Assembly: GCA_007570785.1 (NCBI GenBank)
Contig: ML664174.1
Coordinates: 4,088,828-4,152,827 of the forward strand
Reading direction: 5' to 3'
DNA: 64,000 nucleotides
Source: Antilocapra americana
Taxonomy: Eukaryota; Chordata; Mammalia; Artiodactyla; Antilocapridae
How positions within the stretch are numbered: the first letter of the stretch is position 1; each line of letters opens with the position of its first letter. The notes beneath the pieces are model-generated. The model saw only the letters and a list, made by a program, of their open reading frames with translations, was not told where the DNA came from and ran no database searches. A program made the position numbers and the translations under genes. Shown piece by piece: positions 48,056 to 59,460 of this stretch.

Positions 48056-48830
48056 CAGCTCAGAGATTGTTCTGGGAAAGGTGCTTGCCTCTCAGTTGAA
48101 AAAAAAATTCAGAGAACGAAAAAGAGTTATCTTAGAAATTAAAGTCATGATAGGGGAAATGAGAAACCTAATAGAAGGGTTAGAAGACAAAGTGATGATA
48201 TTTCAGGAAGAAGATCAAAAATAGAAAAAAGATAAAAAAGTAGAGGAGAAAAGATAAGAAGATTGGAAGACCAGTAAAGAAAGCCTAAGACCTAAATAAT
48301 AGAGGCTCTAGAGAGAGAAAATAGAGAAATATGGGGAAGAAAGTAAAAGTGAAATACTTCAAGAAAGTTCCCTATAACTGAAGGACATGAGTGTTCAGAT
48401 TTTAGAGGACTCACAGTCTTCACCCAACGCGCATCCCTCTGATATTTCAGAACACTGGGGATTAAGAAGGGACTCAAAATTTCCTGAAAGAAAAAAGACA
48501 TGTCACATACAGAGCATCAGGAAGCAAAGTGGCTCCAGGTTCCTGAACTGCAATGTTGGAAGCAAGAAACTGATGCAGGATGCCTTCAAGATGATGAAGG
48601 AAAATCTCATAATTTTTATGCCAAGTGTGGGGATAGAATGTAGACCTTTTCTAACAAAAAAAAGTGTTCCTTCCATGCATTCTTTCTAAGGAGAGGTTGG
48701 AGCATGCCTATCACTAACGTAAGAGAAGAAAGCAGCAGAAAGAGAAAGCAGGGTACAGGACACAGGACACCAATGAAGGGAAACCCCCAAGGACCATGAA
48801 AGGAGACCCCAGGAGAGGAGCTGTGCATGG
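48056..48830 (+). pseudogene. L1/HAL1 ORF1 relic
   Basis: A-rich, plus strand. The frame 48030-48224 reads a charged, coiled-coil-like stretch, and the frame 48387-48689 contains KKTCHIQ, DAFKMMKENL and a GIECRPF motif that align in order with the RNA-binding C-terminal half of L1 ORF1p. Several stops and frameshifts. HAL1 (an L1 derivative with only ORF1) or an old L1M are both possible. Confidence 0.6.
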
Positions 48831-49334
48831 GACATAGAGGGGGGCAGTTTAGATCCCGAAGTGTGACTCGGGACTGTCATCTCCAACTCACCTGCTGCTG
48901 GTGTTCCGTCAGTTTAACTGTGGAGTGACTACCTGGGAAGCCTCGTTGGGATTGTAATCCATACCTGGCTGTCTTGCTCATGTGCTTGTGAAACTCTGTT
49001 GACTAGATAAACAAAAATGTTTTCTTTGACTAACCCCAAGAATCTGAGTTAGGCCCCAAGTGAATTTAGAAACAGAAAATAGAGGGAACCCACCCCCCAC
49101 AAACACATTTGTGATGGATGTCCAGTGTCTGCATGTCTCACCACAACTCCCTGCAGTCAGCTGTCCCCACTGTGGCCACCTACACAGTTTTTCTGGATAT
49201 CATATATGATCTTGCTTACTGACTTTCTCAGGAAGGGCTCTAGTCAGTTCTCTGGGACCATGGCCAGACACTGTTTAGCTTATTTCCTTGAGAGCCTTCG
49301 TCTAGCGAAGGCAATATTTTTTCTGTACTGTGGG

Positions 49335-49402
49335 TCAAATTGTGTCTCTAAAAATGACACATTGAAGTTCTAACCTGTGGATGTGACCTTATTTGGAAAT
49401 AG
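49335..49402 (+). mobile_element. MaLR-type LTR, left part
   Basis: TCAAATTGTGTCTCTAAAAATGACAC and GATGTGACCTTATTTGGAAATAG match the start of an MLT/MST-like LTR. Continues at 49541. Confidence 0.65.
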
Positions 49403-49540
49403 TCTTTGTTTTTTCTCTTTTTTTCTTCTGGCCATGTGACATGGCTTGTGGGCTCTCAGTTCCCCAGCGAGGGTTGAACTCAAGCATTCTGCAGCAAAAG
49501 TACAGAGTGGCTTAACCACTGGACCTCCAGGGAATTCCCA
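49403..49540 (-). mobile_element. CHR-2-type SINE inserted in the LTR
   Basis: T-rich left tail, then GGCCATGTGACATGGCTTG and CTCCAGGGAATTCCCA. GAAATAG occurs at both edges (49396-49402 and 49541-49547), a 7-bp target duplication. Confidence 0.85.
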
Positions 49541-49945
49541 GAAATAGGGTCTCTGTAATCAAGTGAAGATGAGGTCCTGTGGTTTGAAAACTGGCCCTTG
49601 TCCAATGCTTGGTGTCTTTATAAGAAGAGAGAATTTTAGAGAGAGACACACAGTGATGCAAATGCCATGTGAGGACCAGAGGCGAACACAGAGGGTGGAT
49701 GGCCAGTAGAGAAACTGGAGTTAGGCTGCCCTAAGCTGGGGAACACAGAATTTCTGGCAGCCACCAGGAGCCTGAAGAGGCAAAGGAGGGTTCTTCCCTA
49801 CAGCCTTTGGAGGTAGCATGACCATGCCAACACCTTGAGTATGGACTAGAATTCTTGCTTCAGATCTGAGATTCAGTAGATTTCTGTTGTTTTAAGCCAC
49901 CATATTTGTGTTAATTTGACAGCAGCCCCAGGAAACTAGTACACC
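49541..49945 (+). mobile_element. MaLR-type LTR, right part
   Basis: GAAATAGGGTCTCTGTAATCAAG ... TTGGTGTCTTTATAAGAAGAG ... TTCTGTTGTTTTAAGCCACC ... GCAGCCCCAGGAAACTAGTACA. Only LTR-type sequence, no internal retroviral genes. Confidence 0.68.
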
Positions 49946-50051
49946 TAGCTGCATTTGTGCTTGTCACTCGCGTTTTCAAAACTAAACTACATCTTAATTC
50001 ACAGATGTATACTTAGCAGGTAAGATAACAGGGGTGAATAGTTGAAGTGAC

Positions 50052-50370
50052 AGCAAGGAGGTCAAACCAGTTAGTCCTAAAAGAGATCAATTCTGAATAT
50101 TCATTGGGAAGGACTGATGCTGAAGCTGAAGCTCCAATACTTTGGGCCACCTAATGAGAAGAGCCGACTCATTGGAATAGACCCTGATGCCTTGAAAGAT
50201 TGAGGGCAGGAGGAGGAGAAGGTGGCGACAGAGGATGCAATGGTTGGATGGCATCACTGACTCAATGGACATGAGTTTGAGCAAACTCCAAGAGATAGTG
50301 AAGATCGGGGAAGCCTGATGTGCTGCAGTCCATGGGATTGCAAAGAATCAGACACAACTTAGTCACTGAA
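50052..50370 (+). mobile_element. BovB LINE 3' fragment
   Basis: AGGAGGTCAAACCAGTTAGTCC to GACACAACTTAGTCACTGAAC. Confidence 0.92.
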
Positions 50371-51908
50371 CAAAAACAATAGAAGTCAAGATTGTGAGGT
50401 ATCTGGAGAGAGGGGAAGGGATGTGATGGAAAGGAACATGTGGAGCTTATTAGGGACTGGATGGAGTCAGATGGGTTTTCATCTTATTCATTAAATCTTA
50501 TGTGTTTTATACACTCTTTCATGTGTATATATATTTGACAGTAAGCTTTTTTTTAAAAAAAGAAAAGACTAGACCAAGCAAAATACAGCACTCAAAACAG
50601 AATTGGACCTATTGTTTAATCTGGGGAAAATGATATTGAATCATTTGGGCCAAATGAAAGCTTGGGGATGTGGGAATCTTGGCGCCAAGGTGAATATTTA
50701 GTGAATCAAAAGTCCTTTGTGCTAATGGAGATGAATAATTAATAAGAAGTCTCAAAATGATAAAGCATCAACCAAAGCTCAATTTCCCATTAGGACATAT
50801 AGGAAAGTCTCCTCAGTTATGCCAAGTTTTGAGAGCCTGGCCTCCAGCTAAATGATACTTGGTCAGACTCACAATGTCCTTTGCGACCACCCCTGCCTGA
50901 CTCATTCACTTCTCCCTCTGTTGTTCTAGTAGGGGATGGACTTGAGATCCTTATTGGTGGTCTGTTAGAGAACATCAAATCCTATAGAAAGTCATTCACC
51001 CTCTCTGAGTTCATGGAAGATCAAGATTCATTTTGGTGCGAGTTTGCCGTTATTACTCTCTAACCCTTGGAATCTTTTCATTCTAACAGAGGCAGCTGGC
51101 CTTAGGCTCAGAACTTTGACTAGTGCAGGATCTGCTGAAACTTAGTGACATTAATTTTTGTTCTCGTTTTATTTATTTGCACAGGTTATCTGATACTAGG
51201 AGAATATTTGTTTTTTTCCCACTTAAAATAATGGTATAAAATTTCTTCTTTTCATAATTTTTAAAAAGTCAGATTAAAGAAAAATACTAAGTAAATGGCA
51301 TATAGGTGGTGGCCTGATCTGGAAATAGTGTCCTTGGTTTACTGAAGTTTGGAGAACTGTGATTATCTTACTGCTGATAGTAAAACGTGAGCCCTCAGCT
51401 GAAGCACATGTCATCTTGAGCTGATCCTCAGATTTGTCATGTGTCTTTGCATACATCATGCAGGGAGCGCTTAAGGACAACATCTCTAGCTTATCTATCC
51501 TTGCGTTCCCCCATCCGCCTGACAGCAGCAGGATGTATTCGTCACCAGTAACCTGGTGAGGTATTCCCCCTTTTTCTGGTCTCCTTGTCTTACCTGGTAC
51601 CCACCTGGCTCCTCTTAGTGTTTCACGGTTGGATAATGTAGGAGGGATGTCCCTCCAGCCTTGGCAGCAACAGAATGGGGAAGTGGATAGTCTGAGAAGA
51701 TGCACAGGGACTACTTCAGTGAAATAAGGGACCAATGAGGGGTCAGTTCTTTCTGAGAGCATGGTCCTCTGCTTGGTTCCTGGAGGGGCGTTGGCATGAG
51801 TCACAGAAAAAAGAGAATTGCATTTCTGCCTTCTAGAAATTATATTCCATCACATTCTAGAGGGAATGATGAAACAGGTACATGCAACAGTTGGGAATAA
51901 TTAAAAGA
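50371..51908. other. Intron 2, no gene; one 176-codon antisense ORF
   Basis: The minus-strand frame 51274-51804 has no recognisable domain or splice context and is treated as chance. Confidence 0.45.
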
Positions 51909-51917
51909 AGCATACAG

Positions 51918-52098
51918 GGGACTTCCCTGGTGGTCCAGTGGTTAAGATTTTGTTTTCTCAGTGCAGGTGGTTGGAGGTCGATCTGTGGTCAGAAAACTAG
52001 ATTCTGCATGCTGTAACTAAGATCCTGCATGCCATACCTAAGACCCAGTGTGTAGAAACTAAGGCCTGGTGCAGCAAAATCTAAAAAAATAAAAAAAT
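51918..52098 (+). mobile_element. CHR-2-type SINE with target duplication
   Basis: GGGACTTCCCTGGTGGTCCAG head, TAAGATCCTGCATGCC body, A-rich tail. Flanked by AGCATACAG (51909-51917) and AGCATATAG (52099-52107). Confidence 0.9.
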
Positions 52099-52254
52099 AG
52101 CATATAGTGTTAAATTATGTGGTACTGGTTTTGGGTGCTGAAGGAATACTTCATGAAAAAGGAGAGCAGTGAAGACTAGTTGATTAATGACAGCATTAGG
52201 GATCAGGTGGAAATTGAGCTAAGCCGTAAAGACGTATAGGACTTTTTTCTGTCC

Positions 52255-52440
52255 TCTGGATGGCACAAGACGTGAAGCGAGATCCGGTCTTGGAGCACCT
52301 CTGCGTCCCTCCCTCACTGTGGGCAGCTGACTTAACCTCTCTGTGTCTGCTTCAGCATGAGTGAAATAGGGAAAATAATTAAGCCTACTTCATAGGGTTG
52401 GTTTAAGGATTAACCAAGGCGATGGCAAGCTCTTTACATA
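52255..52440 (+). mobile_element. MIR SINE
   Basis: GGGCAGCTGACTTAACCTCTCTGTG and CTACTTCATAGGGTTGG, plus orientation. Confidence 0.78.
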
Positions 52441-52467
52441 CATCATGTCAAGAGCATAACTCCACTA

Positions 52468-54785
52468 CAGGCATGTACCTTGGAGATATTTCGGATATGG
52501 TTCCAGACCACCACAGTGAAGTATCACAAGAAAGCAAGTCATGTGAATTTTTTGGGTTCCCAGTGCATATACAAGTTATGTTTACACTATGTTGTAGCCT
52601 ATTGAGTGTAGTCTATTATGTCCACAAAACAATGTACATACCTTAATTAAAAATACTTTCTTGGTAAAAAATGCTAACCACTATCTGAAGCTTCAGCGAG
52701 TCCTAATCTTGCTGGTGGAGGGTCTCGCCCCAGTGTTCTTGACTCCTGACTGATCAGGGTGGCTGTACCATTTCTGGAAACAAGACAGTGATGTTTACTG
52801 AATTGCTTGACTCTTTTTTGACAAATGATTTCTCTGTAGCATGCGGTGCTGTTTGATAGTTTTTTACCCACAGTAGAATGAAATTGGAGTCAAGCCTCTC
52901 AAACCCTGCAGCTGCTTTATCAACTAAGTTTTGTGTAATATTCTACCTTTGTTATTTCAACAATCTTCACCAGGAGGATATTCCATCTCAAGAAACCACT
53001 TTGTTTGCTCATCCATTAAGAAGCAGTTCCTCATTTGTTAAGGTTTTATTACGAGTCAGCAGCAATTCAGTCATGTCTCCAGGCTCTACTTTTAATTCAT
53101 GTTATTTCTCTTTCCATAACATCTGCAGGGACTAACTCCACTGAAGTCTTGAACCCTTCAGAGTCATCTGTGAGGGTTGGAACCAACTTCTTCTAAATTC
53201 TTGTTAATGTTGATATTTTGAATATCACTAGTGTTCTTAATGGCATTGAGAATGTTGAATCCTTTCCAGAAGTTTTTAATTGATCACACGCAGATGCATC
53301 AGATACATCACTGTGGCAGCTATAGTCTTAAGAAATGTATTTTTTAAAATAATTTTAAAATTTGAAAGGCAAAGTTGCTCCATGATCCATAGGGTACAGA
53401 ATGGATGGTGTGTGAGCAGTTGTGAAAGCAACAAGAATCTCATTGTACATCTCCATCAGAGCTCTTGGGTGGTCACATGTATTGTTAGTGAGCAGTAATA
53501 TTTTGAAAGGAATCTTTCTGAGCAGTAGATTTCAACAGTGGGCTTAAAATAATCAGTAAAACATGTTGTAAACAGAGGTGCTGTCATCCAGGCTTGCCTG
53601 GTACCCATTTACGTAAATTTAGGGACTAAATTTACTCTTAAGGTCCCTAGGATTTTTGGAATGGTAAATGAGCACTAGCTTTAACTTAAAGTCATCAGCT
53701 TCATTAGCCCCTAAGAGAGTCAATCTGTCCTTTGAAGCTTTGAGATCAGGCATTGACTTTTCTTCTCTAGCTATGGAAGTCCTAGGTGGCATCTTCTAAT
53801 ATAAAGCTGCTTCATCTACATTGAAAATCTGCTGCTTAGTGGAGTGACCTACCTTAATGATCTTAGCTAGATCTTCTGGAAAACTTGCTGTAGCTTCTAC
53901 ATTAGCACTTGCTGCGTTACCTTGCACTTTTGTGTTATGGGGATGGCCTCTTTCCTTAAACCTCTTGAAACAACTTCTACTAGCTTCACACTTTCCTTCT
54001 GCAGCTTCCTCACCTCGCTCAGCCTTCATAGAATTGAAGAGAGTTAGGGCCTTGCTCTGGATTAGGCTTTGGCTTAAAGGAATGCTGTGGCGGGTTTGAT
54101 TTTTTCTATCTGGACCACTCAGACTTTCTCCATATCATCAATAAGCCTGTTTGCTTCCTTATCATTCGTGTGTTCATTGGGGAAACACTTTTAATTTCCT
54201 TCAAGAGCTTTTTCCTTTGTATTTGCCATTTGAACAACTGATGCAAGAGGCCTGGCTTTTGGCCTGTCTTGGCTCTTGACATGCCTTCTTCACTAAGCTT
54301 AATCATTTCTAGCTTTTGATTTAAAGTGAGAGAGTTTCACCTGAATACGTAGAGGTCATAGTAGGGTTAATGAATGGCCGAATTTCAATATTGTTGTGTC
54401 TCAAGGAATAGGGAGGCCTGAGGAGAGGGAGAGAGATAGGGGAACAGTTAGCTGGTGGAGCAGTCAGAACACACACACATTTACCAATTAAGTTCGCTAT
54501 CTTTTGTGGGCACGGTTCATGGTTCCCCAAAACAATTACAACAGTAAGAACAAATATCACTGATCACAGATCACCATAACAAACATAACAATAATGAAAA
54601 AGTTTGAAATATTGCAAGAATTATCAAATGTGACACAGAGACATGAAGTGAGCAAATGCTGCTGGGAAAATGCCACCAGTAGACTTTCTCAATGCAGGGT
54701 TGTCACAAACCTTCAATTCTGTTTAAAAAGATGCAGTATCCATGAAACACAATAAGGCAAAGTACGATGAAATGAACTACGTCTG
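52468..54785 (-). mobile_element. Tigger1 DNA transposon, near full length
   Basis: About 2.3 kb, against about 2.4 kb for the family, with both terminal regions: left CAGGCATGTACCTTGGAGAT and right ...GAACTACGTCTG, decayed inverted repeats, each bordered by TA (52466-52467 and 54786-54787), the target dinucleotide of pogo/mariner elements. The transposase lies on the minus strand. Internal text matches Tigger1 throughout. Confidence 0.93.
53796..54306 (-). pseudogene. Tigger1 transposase fragments
   Basis: Two minus-strand frames, 54106-54306 and 53796-54029, are consecutive parts of the pogo-like transposase. The first, starting near MIKLSEEGMSRAKTG, lies in the N-terminal helix-turn-helix DNA-binding region; the second contains [16 protein letters not shown], the start of the DDE catalytic domain with its first Asp. 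Stops and frame changes separate them, and downstream catalytic parts are further broken, so it is inactive. Confidence 0.85.
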
Positions 54786-54815
54786 TATATAGTAAGTGAT
54801 CAATAATGGTCAGCT

Positions 54816-55094
54816 GCTGCTGCTGCTGCTGCTATGTCACTTCAGTCGTGTCTGACTCTGTGCGACCCCATAGACGGCAGCCCACCAGACTCCACCGTCC
54901 CTGGAATTCTCCAGGCAAGAACACTGGAGTGGGTTGCCATTTCCTTCTCCAGTGCATGAAAGTGAAAAGGGAAAGTGAAGTCGCTCAGTCGTGTCCGACT
55001 CTTAGTGACCCCTTGGACTGCAGCCAACCAGGCTCCTCCATCCATGGGATTTTTCCAGGCAAGAGTACTGGAGTGGGGTGCCATTGCCTTCTCC
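54816..55094 (-). mobile_element. Bov-A2 dimeric SINE with (AGC)n tail
   Basis: Two Bov-A monomers in tandem, each ending TTGCC..TTCTCCA (about 54955 and 55097), with a (TGC)n tract at the left, the usual AGC tail in reverse. Flanked by AATGGTCAGCT (54805-54815) and AATGGTTAGCT (55095-55105). Confidence 0.92.
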
Positions 55095-55131
55095 AATGGT
55101 TAGCTATCATTATTTAGTCAACCATTTGATT

Positions 55132-55333
55132 TAGTTACTCAGTCATGTCCAACTCTTTGCAACCCATGGTCTGTAGCCCACCAGGCGCCCCCATCCCTGG
55201 GATTCTCCAGGCAAGAATACTAGAGTGGGTTGCCATTCCCTTCTCCAGGGGATCGTCCCAACCCAGGGATCGAACCTGGGTCTCGCATATTACAGGCAGA
55301 TTCTTTACTGTTCCAGCCACCAGAGGAGCCCAT
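55132..55333 (-). mobile_element. Bov-tA SINE
   Basis: TTAGTTACTCAGTCATGTCC to CAGCCACCAGAGGAGCCCA. Confidence 0.92.
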
Positions 55334-55489
55334 GTATTTATACAGTAAAGATGTACTGCATGGTTATTATGTGCCAGGGCCTGCCAGGCTCTCCAATAGG
55401 GTTCTCAATGCTTTGAACTCAGAGTCCCATGATTTCCACATACATATGAGACCCTTAATCATAATAGTGATAACGATAGCTGTAATGTC

Positions 55490-55640
55490 CCGTGTGCCTA
55501 TTTATTTATGTGTCAGGCACTCTTGTGGGTGCTTTATCACTGTGTTGCCTCTAATCTTTATCCCCATTTTATAGAATCAGGAATAATGATGCAGAGTTTA
55601 TGAAACTTAACAAGCATTGCATGGAAAATGTCAAGCCTGG
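55490..55640 (-). mobile_element. MIR SINE (decayed)
   Basis: TGTCAGGCACTCTTGTGGGTGC and TTTATCCCCATTTTATAGAATC. Confidence 0.65.
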
Positions 55641-56219
55641 AATTTAGATTGCCTGTTTTTGCTTTTTTTCTGTTCTCACTGACTCTTTGTTACTGTCGCC
55701 CTAACCCATTATGTCCCAGACTGAACTTGGCTTCCTCAAATGGGTTTGTCTTTCACCTTCTCAGTTAGGGGTACTACCATTCTACTTGTCATCCATATCT
55801 GCAAGACAAGAGATGTCTTCCTTCTCTGTCAAGCCCCTGTATCTGGCTAATCGCTAGGATTTGAAGTTAATGCATCTTTTTCTCTCTCTTCCTCTGTCTG
55901 GCCAGACCCCTTTTGACTTGTATTTGTTAGTTTTCAGCGTTTGTTCTACCGCACCCCCACGCGAGAGGTGAGGTTTATACAATACTCTTTCATGGAATTC
56001 ACCAGATTTTGATAAAACATCCTTAAGTTTTCCAAGAAGTAAAAGCACAATAGTTGCTTACTGCTGCAGCTGTGTTTGTCAGCAGTAGACGCTTGGAATG
56101 GGCTCACAGCAGTGGTGTAGATAAGTAAGCTGCTATGAATATAAACTCTCTCCTACCTAGGAAAACATGTTTGGAGGAAACTATGCTCCACTCTGTTTTA
56201 AAAAGTAAAGCTTTCCCTT

Positions 56220-57200
56220 TTAGCAAACAGTGCTGGGAAAATTGTACATTCACATGCAAAAGACTAGCATTGGACCCCTATCTCTTATGAATGTAGAAAT
56301 TAACTAAGAATGGATTAATGACCTAAATATGAGAGCTGAAGCTGTAACACTCTTTGAAGAAAACATAGGGGCAAATCTTCATGAACTTGGATTTGGCACT
56401 TCTTTGGTATTATATCAAAAGTAGGAACAACAAAAGGAAAAATAGGTGAAATGGACTTCATCTAAATGAAAAACTTTTGTACATCAAAGACCATTTATCA
56501 AGAAAGTAAAAAGCCTATAGAAAGGGAAAAAATTTGCAAATCATGTGTTTAATAAGGGTCTAGTATCCAGGATATAGAAAGAACTCATAACTCAGCAACA
56601 GAATGACAGACATTTCTCCATAGGAGACATACAAATGGCCAACAAGCATGAGAAAAGATGCTTAGTGTCATTAGTCATTAGGGAAATGCAAATCAAAACC
56701 ACAGCAAGATACCACTTTACATCTAGTAGGATAACTATAACAAGAAGAAAAAGGAAAATAGCAAGTAACATGAGGATGCAGAGAAATTGGAACCCTCATA
56801 CATTGCTAATGGGAATGTAAATGGTTCAGCTGCTGTAGAAAATAATTTGATGCTTCCTCAGAAAGCCCAACAAAGAATTACCATATATCCTAATAATTCC
56901 ACTCCTAGGTATATAGCCCAAAGAATTGAAAACAGGCACTCAAACAAGTATATGTGCACACATGTTTATAGCAGCAAATTAACAATAATCAATGGATGGA
57001 AACAGCCCAGATGTCTATCAGTGGACAAAAGGGGAAACAAATTGTGGTATACACATATGATGGAATACTATTCAGTCACAAAAAGGGAATAGAGTACTGC
57101 TGTGGGCTACAATGTGGATGACCTTGGCAACATTATAAAGCAAGTTGGTGGTTGCCAGAAACTAGGAAGAGGGGAGAATGGGGATGATGTGTGATGATAA
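56220..57200 (+). mobile_element. L1 ORF2 3' part (split by BovB)
   Basis: CAGTGCTGGGAAAATTGTAC, then AAATGCAAATCAAAACCACA and CTACTCAGTCACAAAAA-like text near 57070: the ORF2 C-terminal region of an older L1, with stops. Frames 56635-56820 and 56787-57092 are its fragments. Continues at 58025. Confidence 0.88.
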
Positions 57201-57202
57201 TG

Positions 57203-58024
57203 TTCAGTCACTAAGTTGCGTCCAACTCTTTTTGACCTCATGGACTGCAGCACACCAGGCTTCCCTGTCCTTCACTATCTCCCAGAGTCAGTGATGCCAC
57301 CCAACCGTCTCGTCCTCTGCTGCCCCCTTCTCCTCCTGCCCTCAGTCTTTCCCAGCCTCAGGGTCTTTTCCAATGAGTTGGCTTTTCGCATCAGGTGGCC
57401 AAAGGATTGGAGCTTTAGCTTCAGCATCAGTCCTTCCAATGAATATTCAGGGTTGATTTCCTTTAAGATTGACTGGTTTGATCTCTTCGCTGTCCAAGGG
57501 ACTCTCAAGAGTCTTCTGCACCACAGTTCAAAAGCATCATTTCCTCGGCACTCAGCCTTCTTTATGGTCCAGCTCTTCACATCCATATATAACTACCAGA
57601 AAAACCATAGCTTGGACCACACGGGCTTTGTTGGCAAAGTGATGTCACTTTTTAATATGCTGTCTAAGTTTGTCGTATCTTTTCTTTCAAGGAGCAAGCA
57701 TCTTTTAATTTCACAGCTACAGTCACCGTCTGCAGTGATTTTGGAGCCCAAGAAAATAAAGTCTGTCACTGTTTCCACTTTTTCTCCATCTATTTGCCAT
57801 GAAGTAATGGGACCAGATGCCATGATCTTAGTTTTCTGAATGTTGAGTTTCAACATCGAGAGCTTCTTCACTCTCCTCTTTCACCCTCATCGAGAGGCTC
57901 TTTAGTGCCTTTTTGCTTTCTGCCATTAGCATATCAGAGGTTGTTGATATTTCTCCTGGCAGTCTTGATTCCAGCTTGTGCTTCATCCAGCCTGGCATAT
58001 TACACGATGTACTCTGCATGTAAT
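57203..58024 (-). mobile_element. BovB LINE, minus, inserted in L1
   Basis: Left end GTTCAGTCACTAAGTTGCG is the BovB 3' end; the minus-strand frames 57275-57586, 57593-57871 and 57828-58106 are broken ORF2 pieces. Ends at TCTGCATGTAATAG. Confidence 0.92.
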
Positions 58025-58195
58025 AGCTGTTTAATGGATGTGGGGTTTCCTTTTGGGGGTGATGAGAATGTTTTGGTACTAGACAGAGGTGGTGGTTGTA
58101 TAGCACTGCAGATGTACTAAATGCTGCTGGATTGTTCAGTTCAAAATGGTTGATTTTCTAGTATGTGGATTTCATCTCAGTTTTAAAAACCTACC
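58025..58195 (+). mobile_element. L1 3' UTR, right part
   Basis: CTGTTTAATGGATGTGGGGTTTCC to CATCTCAGTTTTAAAAAC and an A-run: the end of the L1 interrupted by the BovB. Confidence 0.85.
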
Positions 58196-59216
58196 AAAAA
58201 AAGGCTTGCACAGACTTTGTTGCTTTGATTGTTAATAGTAACACATATTTGGTAGATACTAGTATTTCAGGATACTATTCTTGAGAACCATTGACTGCAA
58301 CCATCTGCTAAAATTACTGACTGCCAGGATTATAGCCTCTCTCCTTTGCTGTGGGCAAGACCCCTAGGCCAGGGCTTTCTAACTCCCATGCCTTCGGGGG
58401 CCCAACCTGTTGGGATAAATGTTTGAGGTCATCTGGGTGTAAGGCAGCAGGGAGTCATGGAGATTAGGTGGAACTGGCTGGACGGGCACTGTCTAAAGGC
58501 ATTCCGGTTTACACAAACTGCCCTGGGCTGCCTCTCACCTGTCTGTATCTTTCAGCCATCTCTCTTAAGCCATCCAGAAACCAAGATATTTAGAAAATCA
58601 TCTTCAGTAGGCCAGCCCGTTTCTAAAAGTCAGTGTCCTGCCATAGCATCTAAACTTCTCTGCTTTCCTATTCCAGTACAGGTGCTGAGAAAGCTCAGCT
58701 GGACTCATGAAGCATTGTGAAAGCATAACCCTCCTCCCACCGCACCCCATCCCAGCCACCCGTCCTCTCCTGTCACCCCATTGGATCTGTAAGGGGAAGG
58801 GCTCTCCCAGAGTCTCTGATTTACAGGTGACTCAGGCCACCAGTTACTGCCAGTGCGGAGGGCATGGGGGCTTCTGTAGCACTGCTTCCTCAGCAGTCTG
58901 AGTGTTTATTTGTCTGTTATCTCTCTACCCACAGATAAGAGGAGAGAGGCACAGAAGAATCTGGGAAGATTTTTGTGGTTAGATGAGATGTAGAAAGATG
59001 TTTTAGATTTAGAAATATGTTTTAATCTCCCAAGCATTTCAAGACTTGGACCCTTTCAGGATGCTTGAAGCTTGGAGTGGGGCAGGGGTGTGTCAGGGGT
59101 CAGGGGAGCAGGGGAGAGGGTGTGGAGGAAGGAAACTTAGTCCATTAGATCCAGGGAGTGGCTGGCGCTGTTTTCTTTTGTGCTTTTAGCCCTATAGCTG
59201 CTTGTCATCCCTCTTT
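58196..59216. other. Intron 2, no gene seen
   Basis: Unassigned sequence without exon support. Confidence 0.5.
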
Positions 59217-59460
59217 GGGGCTTTCCTGGTGGCTCAGTGGTAAAGAATGTGCCTGCCAAGCGGAAGACGTGGGTTCGATCCCTGGGTCAGGAAGATCCCC
59301 TGGAGAAAAAAAATGGCAACCCACTCCAGTATTCTTGCCTGGGAAATTACATGGACAGAGGAGCCTAGGTGGGCTACAGTCCATGGGGTTGCAGAGAGTT
59401 GGACAAGATTTGGCAACTAAACAACAATTGACTAAAGCGACTTAGCAGCAGCACCAACAA
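59217..59460 (+). mobile_element. Bov-tA SINE with AGC/AAC tail
   Basis: GGGGCTTTCCTGGTGGCTCAG to GACAAGATTTGGCAAC, followed by CTTAGCAGCAGCACCAACAAC. CTCTTT occurs on both sides, a possible short target duplication. Confidence 0.92.

Noticed and set aside
51274..51804. 176-codon minus-strand ORF
   Set aside because: No domain and no promoter or splice context; probably chance.
53796..54306. Tigger1 transposase frames as a domesticated gene
   Set aside because: Interrupted by stops and frameshifts within an intron; no intact frame over a whole domain.
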